A stretch of 10,776 nt of DNA, taken from Clostridiales bacterium. Its GTDB lineage: Bacteria > Bacillota > Clostridia > TANB77 > CAG-508. The notes under the pieces were generated by a model. It saw only the letters and a list, made by a program, of their open reading frames with translations. It ran no database searches and was not told where the DNA came from. Below, in pieces: positions 1-6,211 of the stretch. The stretch covers positions 1 through 10,776 of the forward strand of contig SFKP01000028.1 of NCBI GenBank assembly GCA_004553715.1, in the 5' to 3' direction. The translations under genes and the position numbers were made by a program. Every line of letters starts with the position of its first letter. The stretch's first letter is position 1.

Positions 1-2
1 AT

Positions 3-62
3 TATGATATTGTAACAACTAATAGTGAAATTTCAAAGAATACAAATATTATACATGCATAA
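3..62 (+). CDS. possible C-terminal tail of an upstream gene (partial)
   Basis: From base 3 one frame is open for 19 codons and ends in TAA at 60-62, reading YDIVTTNSEISKNTNIIHA. The composition (several Thr, Asn, Ile) is plausible for protein, and a terminator-like stem-loop follows about 100 bases later, which fits the end of a transcription unit. The piece is far too short to assign to a family, and a chance open frame of this length is not unlikely in AT-rich DNA. No function is proposed. Confidence 0.3.
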   Translation, partial: YDIVTTNSEISKNTNIIHA

Positions 63-162
63 TAAAATTTAGAAAGTTATATATTGATTTGAAAATATCT
101 AACTTTTATTTTACAATCTTCTCGATAAATTACAATTTGTATAATAAATTTTATAATATTGT

Positions 163-191
163 GGGGCGACCAAAAGTCACCCTCTTTTTTT
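163..191 (+). terminator. rho-independent terminator
   Basis: GGGCGAC (164-170) pairs with GTCACCC (176-182) with one C/A mismatch and a five-base CAAAA loop, and is followed by TCTTTTTTT. This would end transcription of whatever gene enters from the left. A weaker AT-only hairpin (73-85 with 94-106, one mismatch) lies upstream and could be a first, poor terminator or simply chance. Bases 63-160 otherwise show nothing I can name. Confidence 0.65.
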
Positions 192-198
192 ATGAGTA

Positions 199-315
199 TC
201 CCACTAAAAGCTACGCTTTTAGGCGTAAATGGGAGTTCGGGGTAACTCCCTGTTCCTGCAAATTTTGAAAAAATTTGAAAAGGTTATAAAAATAATAAAA
301 GATTTCAAAACAGGG
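199..315. other. structured non-coding segment with overlapping stems
   Basis: No open frame fits here, but perfect inverted repeats are linked in a chain. CTAAAAGC (204-211) pairs with GCTTTTAG (215-222) around a TAC loop, extended by TCCCA (199-203) with TGGGA (230-234). GGGAGTT (231-237) pairs with AACTCCC (244-250). CCCTGTT (248-254) pairs with AACAGGG (309-315), flanked by TTTTGAAA (263-270) with TTTCAAAA (303-310). Neighbouring stems share bases, so they cannot all form at once. It could be a dispersed intergenic repeat, a remnant of a non-autonomous mobile element or a small RNA; the sequence alone does not decide. Confidence 0.5.
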
Positions 316-340
316 AATTATTTTTAAAAATGATAATATA

Positions 341-391
341 AGAATGTATGAAAAATCGAAAATAACGATGTACAAACATACATTCTTTTTT
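341..391 (+). terminator. terminator-like long hairpin with U-tract
   Basis: AGAATGTATG (341-350) is a perfect 10-bp inverted match to CATACATTCT (377-386), with a nested ATCG/CGAT stem (355-358 with 366-369), and the right arm runs into six T residues. The shape is that of a rho-independent terminator on the plus strand. No gene is visible directly upstream, so it may belong to the structured element at 199-315, for example as the 3' end of a small transcript. Confidence 0.55.
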
Positions 392-395
392 GTAT

Positions 396-536
396 GCCAT
401 TAGGGACGGGGAATGCCATTAGGGACGGGGAATATTGGCACAATTTATGCCATTAGGTGCCATTAGGGACGGGGAATATTGGCACAATTTATGCCATTAG
501 GTGCCATTAGGGACGGGGAATACTGGCACAATTTAT
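396..536. repeat. 44-bp direct tandem repeat, 2.8 copies plus a 19-bp fragment
   Basis: Copies lie at 415-458, 459-502 and 503-536 (the last cut short after 34 bases and carrying one T-to-C change at 522), preceded by a partial copy at 396-414. Each unit begins GCCATTAGGGACGGGGAAT, continues ATTGGCACAATTTAT and ends GCCATTAGGT. GTGCCA at a unit junction (e.g. 501-506) is the inverted complement of TGGCAC (524-529), so each unit can form a small hairpin with the G-rich sequence in its loop. The G-rich stretch stands out from the AT-rich surroundings. It resembles dispersed REP-like intergenic repeats; that link is inference. There are no unique spacers, so it is not a CRISPR array. Confidence 0.88.
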
Positions 537-539
537 GTA

Positions 540-569
540 TTCACAAAGGACAGACTTCTTTCATATAAT
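540..569 (+). promoter_or_regulatory. sigma-A-type promoter of the peroxiredoxin locus
   Basis: TTCACA (540-545, 5 of 6 to TTGACA) and a perfect TATAAT (564-569) are separated by 18 bp. Transcription would begin near 576, about 22 bases before the start codon at 598, which has a strong AAAGGAG (584-589) site. The -35 element lies just 4 bases past the last repeat copy. The promoter looks intact although the gene it serves is broken. Confidence 0.72.
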
Positions 570-586
570 ATAGCGAAATATGAAAG
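558..586. promoter_or_regulatory. inverted repeat over the -10 region, possible operator
   Basis: CTTTCATAT (558-566) is perfectly complementary in inverted order to ATATGAAAG (578-586), with an 11-base centre. The left arm covers part of the -10 box and the right arm reaches the ribosome binding site. Because the left arm lies upstream of the likely transcription start, a protein-binding operator is more likely than an mRNA hairpin. The gene type would suggest a peroxide-sensing repressor, but the arms are not a clear PerR box. Confidence 0.4.
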
Positions 587-597
587 GAGTTTATTTT

Positions 598-1220
598 ATG
601 AATAATTATGAAATAATGATGAATGGAAATGTAAAAATTGGAGAATATGCTCCAGATTTTGAAGCAGAAACCACAATGGGAAATATAAAATTAGTAAAGC
701 ATATACATATTTTCAACAATTAAATACAGAGCTTATAGGTCTAAGTATAGACAGCAATTCTTCACATTTAGCTTGGCTATATGATATATATTGTAAAACA
801 GGAATAAGAGTTCCTTTCCCTGTAATTGCAGATAGAATAGGAGAAATAGCAAGAAAATATGGAATGATAGCAACTCAAGTAAGTAATACTGAAACAGTAC
901 GAAATGTTTTTGTAATAGATGATAAAGGAATTATAAGGCTAATATTAGTATATCCATTAAATATAGGACGCTCTATTCCAGAAATTTTAAGAGCAATTAT
1001 GGCATTGCAAATAGCGGATTGCAACAAAGCTATGACACCTGCAAATTGGCTACGAGGAGAACCAATAATCGTTCCAAAACCAAATACATTTCCACAATTA
1101 TTAGAAAGAGTAAAAGAGATTGAAGAAAATAAAAATGGAATGAGTTGGTATTTAAGTTTTAAAGAATCGAGTAAAGCGTGTAATGAGAAAATAGATGTTG
1201 ATATTTATAATAAAGAATAG
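598..1220 (+). pseudogene. peroxiredoxin (AhpC/Prx6-like) pseudogene with internal deletion
   Basis: The ATG at 598 starts MNNYEIMMNGNVKIGEYAPD and continues with FEAETTMGNIKL, the N-terminal pattern of long (about 215-220 residue) peroxiredoxins, but the frame ends at TAA 720-722. The rest of the protein resumes in another frame from about 703 (FQQLNTELIGLSIDS, then FPVIAD, then the Prx6-type C-terminal domain ending near GMSWYLSFKE) to TAG at 1218-1220. Compared with the family, roughly 30-40 residues between the IKL strand and FQQLNTEL are missing, including the segment that carries the peroxidatic cysteine (usual motif TPVCTTEF). Loss of frame plus loss of the catalytic residue means no working peroxidase. 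Promoter and ribosome binding site remain, so the decay looks recent. Translation from the ATG at 864 could give at most a 118-residue C-terminal piece. Confidence 0.87.
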
Positions 1221-1283
1221 TGAATGCCCGTTTCTATTGGAAATTAATTAGTAACTAATGAAATTTTTTGCATCACAAAACTG

Positions 1284-1312
1284 TTGAAAAAATTGTTATC
1301 TTATGATAAGAT
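1284..1312 (+). promoter_or_regulatory. candidate sigma-A promoter of mutL with palindrome over -10
   Basis: TTGAAA (1284-1289) and TAAGAT (1307-1312) are separated by 17 bp, each with good or fair agreement to consensus (5 of 6 and 4 of 6). The -10 box sits in the perfect palindrome ATCTTAT-G-ATAAGAT (1298-1312), a possible repressor site. The start of transcription would fall near 1319, about 43 bases before the mutL ATG. The rest of the 1221-1361 gap shows no other feature. Confidence 0.5.
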
Positions 1313-1361
1313 GTTTTCGAATAAATGTGAAAAAATAATTCCAAAAGTGGGGGTAATATAT

Positions 1362-3413
1362 ATGGGCAAAATAGTATTGTTAGATGATATAACAATTAAT
1401 CAAATTGCTGCAGGAGAAGTTATTGAAAGACCAGCATCAGTGGTTAAAGAATTGATGGAAAACTCAATAGATGCAGGAGCAACAGAAGTTACTGTAGAAA
1501 TACAAAATGGTGGAATCAAAAAAATAAAAATAATAGATAATGGTAGTGGAATTAAAGAGGATGATTTAGATTTTGCATTTGAAAGACATGCAACAAGTAA
1601 AATAAGAGCTGCAAAAGACCTAGAACAAGTAAAATCAATGGGCTTTAGAGGTGAGGCTTTAGCAAGTATTGCAGCAATAGCACATGTAGAGATGGTAACA
1701 AAAACAGAAGATGAAATGATAGGACATAAAATCATAGTTGAAGGTGGAAATATCTTAGAGAAAGAAGAAGCTGGAAGTAAAACAGGTACAACAATTACAG
1801 TAAGTAATCTATTTTACAATACACCTGTTAGATATAAATTTTTAAAGAAGGATTTTACAGAATCAGGATATATTGAAGATGCTGTAACAAGAATAGCGCT
1901 ATCTAATCCAGGAGTTGCAATAAAACTTATAAATGAAAATAAAACTATTGTACAAACACCAGGAAATGGCGATTTAAAAACAGTTATTTATGGACTTTAT
2001 GGTAAAGACATTGTAGACAATATCGTTGAAGCAAATTATGAATTTGATGATATTAAAATTTCAGGATTTGTAGGAAAACCAGCTATTGCAAGAGGAAATA
2101 GAACATATCAAATGTTTTTTGTAAATAAAAGATTTATAAAAGACAAAACATTAACATCAGCAGTAGAACAAGCTTTTAAAGGACTATTGCCAATAGGTAA
2201 ATATGGATTTGTTATATTAAATCTTGATGTTGAACCTAATAAAATAGATGTAAATGTACATCCTACTAAGCTTGAAATAAGATTTTCAGAAGAGCAAAAA
2301 ATCTTTAAAGCAGTATTTTATGCAATAAAAGAAGCTTTACTAAAATCAGACCTTACAAGGGATAATGAAGAAGAAATAGTAGAAAGTAAAATGATACCTC
2401 AAAAAGTAGAAACACTAGCTGTAATAGAAAAAAACGAAGATGACCTAAACCTTGCAAAAACTAATGCAGAAAAACCTTTAAAGCAAGAGGATAAATTTAT
2501 TTTAAAACAAGAAGAAAAAGAGAAAAGCATAGAAGAACATCAACAAGGATTTTTTAGTAGATTTAGGAAAAAAGAAGAAGAATTTATAGAAAAACAAACA
2601 GATAATGCAATAGAGCAAATATTTAATAGAGTTGGAGTAGATGACACAAGACCTCTTGTAGAAGAACATGAAAATAAAGAAGAGCCTATAGTTTCATCAA
2701 ATCTTGAAGCAAAAGTAGTAGAAGAACCAAAAAATTTTGAGAAGATGTATAGTAAAACTTTCGGAGTAACTCCTAAAAAAGAAACAAAAATGGAAAATAT
2801 ATCTTTGTTTGAAGATAGCGAAGAATACAAAGAGATTAAAAAATACAAATATATAGGAACTATATTTGCAACATACTTAGTAATAGAGATTGAAAATGAA
2901 GTATATATAATAGATCAACATGCTGCACATGAAAGAATAAAATACGAGCAAATAAAGAAAAACTTTTATAGTGAAAATGGTAAAGATTCTCAAATGATGC
3001 TTCTACCAGATATCATTAATTTAACACACAAAGAAAGATGTATAGTTAAAGAAAATGAAGACTTATTTAAAAGAGCTGGATTTATTATTGAAGATTTTGG
3101 TGAAAACACAATAAGATTACTTGGGGTTCCAACAATCTGTATGGATTTAGATACAAAAGAACTATTTTTAAATATATTAGATGCAATTGGCTCAGTTGCA
3201 ATAACTGCAGTTCAAGAAAAAGAAGAAAAATTTGTAGCAACTGTTGCTTGTAAAGCTGCAGTAAAAGCAAATAGCGAACTTACAAAAGAAGAGGTGGAAA
3301 ATTTAATGACAGAATTACTAAAATTGCCAAATCCATTTACCTGTCCACATGGTAGACCAACAGCAATAAAAATGACAAAAACAGAAATAGAAAAAAAGTT
3401 TGATAGAAGATAG
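1362..3413 (+). CDS. mutL: DNA mismatch repair protein MutL (endonuclease type)
   Basis: MutL couples MutS mismatch recognition to strand incision and excision. The 683-residue protein starts with the typical MutL opening (INQIAAGEVIERPASVVKEL) and the GHKL ATPase motifs: catalytic E33 in ELMENSIDAG, DNGSGI at 59-64 and GFRGEAL at 94-100, with NVHPTKLEIRF ending the N-terminal domain. A Lys/Glu-rich linker of about 150 residues follows. The C-terminal domain has the metal-dependent nickase motif DQHAAHERIKYEQ (518-530), ACKAA (629-633) and CPHGRP (661-666), the type found in bacteria that lack MutH. I chose ATG 1362 because it has a GTGGGGG site 8 bases upstream and begins at the family's usual N-terminus; an upstream in-frame TTG at 1284 is the probable promoter -35 box. 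It is the first gene of a likely operon with miaA, 11 nt downstream. mutS is not in the window. Confidence 0.97.
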   Translation: MGKIVLLDDITINQIAAGEVIERPASVVKELMENSIDAGATEVTVEIQNGGIKKIKIIDNGSGIKEDDLDFAFERHATSKIRAAKDLEQVKSMGFRGEALASIAAIAHVEMVTKTEDEMIGHKIIVEGGNILEKEEAGSKTGTTITVSNLFYNTPVRYKFLKKDFTESGYIEDAVTRIALSNPGVAIKLINENKTIVQTPGNGDLKTVIYGLYGKDIVDNIVEANYEFDDIKISGFVGKPAIARGNRTYQMFFVNKRFIKDKTLTSAVEQAFKGLLPIGKYGFVILNLDVEPNKIDVNVHPTKLEIRFSEEQKIFKAVFYAIKEALLKSDLTRDNEEEIVESKMIPQKVETLAVIEKNEDDLNLAKTNAEKPLKQEDKFILKQEEKEKSIEEHQQGFFSRFRKKEEEFIEKQTDNAIEQIFNRVGVDDTRPLVEEHENKEEPIVSSNLEAKVVEEPKNFEKMYSKTFGVTPKKETKMENISLFEDSEEYKEIKKYKYIGTIFATYLVIEIENEVYIIDQHAAHERIKYEQIKKNFYSENGKDSQMMLLPDIINLTHKERCIVKENEDLFKRAGFIIEDFGENTIRLLGVPTICMDLDTKELFLNILDAIGSVAITAVQEKEEKFVATVACKAAVKANSELTKEEVENLMTELLKLPNPFTCPHGRPTAIKMTKTEIEKKFDRR

Positions 3414-3424
3414 GAGAATATAAC

Positions 3425-4347
3425 TTGAAACCAAAAGTAGTTGTAATAGGAGGACCTACAGCATCACGGGAAAAGCAACTTAGCGATAGAACTTGCAAAA
3501 CAAATAAATGGTGAAATAATTTCAGCAGATTCTATGCAAGTGTATAAAGAAATGGATATTGGAACAGCCAAAATTTCTCTTGAAGAAATGGAAGGAATAA
3601 GGCATTATATGTTAGATGTAATATCTCCAGAAGAAAGATATAGTGTGTCAGAATATAAAAAACAGGCAGAAGAAAAAATAGAAGAAATATTAAAAAAAGG
3701 TAAAACGCCTATAATTGTGGGAGGTACAGGACTATATATAGAAACATTAATAAATCGGAATTAGTTTTGAAGAAGAGCCTTTTGATGAAGATTATAGAAA
3801 CTATTTGAGTAAATTAGCAGAAAAAGAAGGGCTAGGAAAATTGTATGAAGAAGCTAAAAATATTGATGAAGAAGCAATGACAAAAATAAGCCCAAATGAT
3901 AAAAAACGTATTATACGAGTTTTGGAAATTTATCATAAAACAGGGAAAACAAAAACCGAAAGAGAAAAGGAATCAAGGAAAAAACAAATAAAATATGATT
4001 ATATACTTTTTGCAATTAATATTGAAAGAGAAAAACTATATGATAGAATAAATAAAAGAGTAGATAGAATGCTTTCAGAAGGATTGGTAGAAGAGGTTAA
4101 AGGAATTATTGAAAAATACGATAAAACTCCTACTGCTATGCAGGGATTAGGATACAAGGAAGTAGTTAAGTATTTAAACGGCGAAATAAGCTATGAAGAA
4201 ATGAAAGAAGAGATAAAAAAAGGTACAAGACATTATGCTAAAAGGCAAATTACATGGTTTAAAAAATATGATAATATAATTTGGCTAGATGGCGAAAATG
4301 ATACAATGGTAAACATAGATAGAATAAAAAATGAATTACTAAAGTAA
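3425..4347 (+). CDS. miaA: tRNA dimethylallyltransferase MiaA, split by two +1 shifts
   Basis: MiaA transfers dimethylallyl from DMAPP to N6 of A37 in tRNAs that read UNN codons. The TTG start at 3425 has AGGAG (3412-3416) overlapping the mutL stop, 8 bases upstream. Reading is interrupted at 3467 and 3756, where one C too many appears; skipping both gives a 306-residue protein, the normal MiaA length. The rejoined protein has the P-loop GPTASGKS (10-17), DSMQVY (35-40), GGTGLY (99-104), IIRVLEIY, the GLGYKE loop and HYAKRQITWF (269-278). No other stop or frame change is present, and sequence on both sides of each shift matches the family. Without recoding, translation ends shortly after the first site, or at TAG 3762-3764 in the second frame. 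It is therefore a very recent pseudogene, an assembly error, or a gene needing two +1 frameshifts. The HlyD-like gene follows after 12 nt. Confidence 0.9.
3464..3471 (+). other. +1 shift site 1 in miaA (TCA CGG G)
   Basis: In the frame from the TTG start the codons are GCA TCA CGG GAA. Skipping C3467 gives TCA GGG AAA AGC, which restores Ser-Gly-Lys-Ser of the Walker A motif. The extra base is a C between A and GGG, so it is not a homopolymer extension. Whether it is recoded in the cell is inference. Confidence 0.6.
3753..3761 (+). other. +1 shift site 2 in miaA (AAT CGG AAT)
   Basis: In the second frame the codons are ATA AAT CGG AAT TAG. Skipping C3756 gives AAT GGA ATT AGT TTT and continues through FEEEPFDEDYR to the normal C-terminus. 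As at site 1, the in-frame codon is CGG and the recovered codon is Gly (GGA). A stop codon follows one codon later in the unshifted frame, a layout also seen in known programmed frameshift genes. Confidence 0.6.
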
Positions 4348-4359
4348 GGAGAGGTAAGG

Positions 4360-5622
4360 TTGAAAATAAAAAATAAAAAAGTAAAGGAAATAAAAAATGT
4401 TATTTTATTAGCATTAATAATTTGTTTAATAATCTACATAATTTATGAACTTGTAGAACTTATTTCTTCACCGACTGAAGCGGTTTTAGTAAGAAAAGGG
4501 GAAGTTTCTAAAGAAGAAAGTACTTTTGGATATATTATACGAGAAGAGGAAATAATCACAAATCAGAGTGCTGGAGAAAATATAGAAAAATTAAAAGCAG
4601 AAGGTGAAAAGGTATCAAAAGGAGAAGCGATACTTAAATATTATACAGTAGAAAAAGAGCTTATAGCTCAAGAAATCTCAGAAACAGAAGCAGAAATTCA
4701 ACAAGCGTTGGAGTCACAAAATGAAATATTTTCAAGTGATATAAAAGCCTTAGATGCACAAATAGAGGACAAATTATATAATATTTCTAATAAGAACAAT
4801 GTTCAAGAATTAAAAGAAAATAAAACAGATATCAATAGTTACATTACAAAAAAAGCAAAAATTACAGGAGATTTAAGCCCAGCAGGCTCGTATATAAAAG
4901 ACTTAATTTTGAAAAAAAATGAGCTAGAAGAAAGTCTGCTAGAAGGTTCTCAAAGTATTTACGCAAGTACATCTGGAATAATTTCATATAGAATAGATGA
5001 TTTAGAAAATGTGTTGAAAACAACAAATTTAGAAAGTATAACAAAAGAAATGCTAAATAAATTAGATTTAAAACCTGGTAAGGTTATTAGTACAAGCAAC
5101 CAAAGAGTAAAATTAGTAAATAATTTCTATTGTTTAATCGCAACTCAAAGTTCTTCTAATGAAGCAAAAAATGCTAAAGTAGGAGATAAAGTAAATATTA
5201 AATTATCAACAGGTGATGAAGTAAAAGCGACAATAGAGCATATAAATGATGAAGAAAATTCTAGAATTTTAATATTTAGAATAATACAAAATGTTGAACA
5301 ATTAGTCAGCTTCCGAAAAATTTCGATGGATATTATATGGTGGAGTGCAAGTGGATTAAAAATACCAAATTCATCAATTATTTATAAAGAAGGATTAAGT
5401 TATATATTAAAAAAGGAAAACAATAAAGATAAAGAGGTATTGGTAAAAATAATAAAAGAAAATGATGAGTACAGTATAGTTAAAAACTACAACACCGATG
5501 AACTAGTGGAGTTAGGCTTTGATGAAGAAACAATTAGAAAATTAAATAAGATAGAGGAATATGATAATATAATAATAAATCCAAACACAAAAAATGTTAC
5601 AGAAAGATTACAGAAAAATTAA
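4360..5622 (+). CDS. HlyD-like membrane-anchored adaptor protein
   Basis: The 420-residue protein has a basic N-terminus and one membrane segment (about 13-33, VILLALIICLIIYIIY), with the rest probably outside. It follows the order of HlyD/RND-type adaptor proteins: a first half of a lipoyl-like barrel-sandwich (about 68-95, LKAEGEKVSKGEAILKYY), a helical coiled-coil section (about 96-195), the returning half (about 199-216, YASTSGIISYRID), a beta-barrel region (about 265-310) and a membrane-proximal domain with GLKIPNSSIIYKEGLSYIL. Such proteins usually bridge a transporter to the envelope, but no transporter gene lies nearby, so the partner is unknown. The start is TTG at 4360 with AAGGAGAGG (4346-4354) overlapping the miaA stop. 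It is probably co-transcribed with mutL-miaA. The fold assignment is by pattern and the specific role is not known. Confidence 0.75.
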   Translation: MKIKNKKVKEIKNVILLALIICLIIYIIYELVELISSPTEAVLVRKGEVSKEESTFGYIIREEEIITNQSAGENIEKLKAEGEKVSKGEAILKYYTVEKELIAQEISETEAEIQQALESQNEIFSSDIKALDAQIEDKLYNISNKNNVQELKENKTDINSYITKKAKITGDLSPAGSYIKDLILKKNELEESLLEGSQSIYASTSGIISYRIDDLENVLKTTNLESITKEMLNKLDLKPGKVISTSNQRVKLVNNFYCLIATQSSSNEAKNAKVGDKVNIKLSTGDEVKATIEHINDEENSRILIFRIIQNVEQLVSFRKISMDIIWWSASGLKIPNSSIIYKEGLSYILKKENNKDKEVLVKIIKENDEYSIVKNYNTDELVELGFDEETIRKLNKIEEYDNIIINPNTKNVTERLQKN

Positions 5623-5647
5623 AAAACGATTACAACCACAAAAAAAC

Positions 5648-5676
5648 TTGACAATTTTATAAAAAAGTTAGATACT
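5648..5676 (+). promoter_or_regulatory. sigma-A-type promoter of sepF-divIVA
   Basis: A perfect TTGACA (5648-5653) and GATACT (5671-5676, 4 of 6) are separated by 17 bp, placing the transcript start near 5683, about 35 bases before the sepF ATG. It separates the division genes from the mutL-miaA-HlyD run, although no terminator is visible in 5623-5647. Confidence 0.68.
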
Positions 5677-5717
5677 TATTGTATAAAATTACCAATGAAA
5701 ATTAGGAGGGTATTTAA

Positions 5718-6179
5718 ATGGCAGGAGCAATAGTAAATAAGGTGTTAGATTTTTTAGGATTAGAGCAAGAAAATGAAGAAGAAAATATTAATAATTATGC
5801 AGAAGAAGTAAATCTAGATGATGAAGAAACAGAAGAAAGAGGACTTTTTGGAAGAAAAAGTAAAATCGTAAATATGCCACAAGTCCAATCAGTAAAGATG
5901 GTTATAACTCAACCAACTTCTTTTGAACAGTCAGAAGAAATTTGCAATTATTTAAAAGAAAGAAAATCTGTAATAGTAAATTTAGAATATGTAAATAAAG
6001 ATGTAGCAAGAAGAATTGTAGATTTTATAAGTGGGTCAGTTCATGCTTTAGATGGACATATACAAAAAGTATCTAATGCAATATTTTTAGTAGCACCTGT
6101 AAATTATGATATATCAAGCAACTTAGCAAGAGAAGAAATAAAAAGCAAATTATCAGTATCTTGGCTAAAAAACAATTAA
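5718..6179 (+). CDS. sepF: cell division protein SepF
   Basis: SepF is a membrane-binding partner of FtsZ that helps tether and bundle the Z-ring in Gram-positive bacteria. The 153-residue protein fits the family (about 150). It starts with an amphipathic helix suited to membrane binding (AIVNKVLDFLGL, residues 4-15), has an acidic flexible linker (about 17-45) and a C-terminal SepF domain (about 57-135) with ARRIVDFISGSVHALDG and the strand AIFLVAPVNYDIS. The start has GGAGGG (5704-5709) 8 bases upstream and its own promoter. divIVA follows after 32 bases, whereas in many Bacillota ylmG and ylmH lie between the two; they are absent here. Confidence 0.95.
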   Translation: MAGAIVNKVLDFLGLEQENEEENINNYAEEVNLDDEETEERGLFGRKSKIVNMPQVQSVKMVITQPTSFEQSEEICNYLKERKSVIVNLEYVNKDVARRIVDFISGSVHALDGHIQKVSNAIFLVAPVNYDISSNLAREEIKSKLSVSWLKNN

Positions 6180-6211
6180 AATATCTGTATTTTGGCTAAA
6201 GGAGGAATAAA

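Noticed and set aside
396..536. CRISPR array
   Set aside because: Units are contiguous and identical along their whole 44 bp; there are no unique spacers and no cas genes.
598..722. Explaining the peroxiredoxin break by the same CGG recoding as miaA
   Set aside because: There is no CGG at the break, a block of conserved residues is missing, and no single-base skip restores the protein.
1284..1361. N-terminal extension of MutL from the TTG at 1284
   Set aside because: The extension does not match MutL, has no ribosome binding site, and its TTG is part of the probable -35 box; ATG 1362 begins at the family's normal start.
1400..1735. Antisense open frames inside mutL, cca and serS
   Set aside because: They lie opposite strongly conserved coding sequence, have no ribosome binding sites and their translations look like hydrophobic shadows.
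3534..3764. Separate small gene inside miaA
   Set aside because: Its translation is the middle part of MiaA, continuous with the pieces before and after once one base is skipped at each side; the ATG is the Met of DSMQVY.
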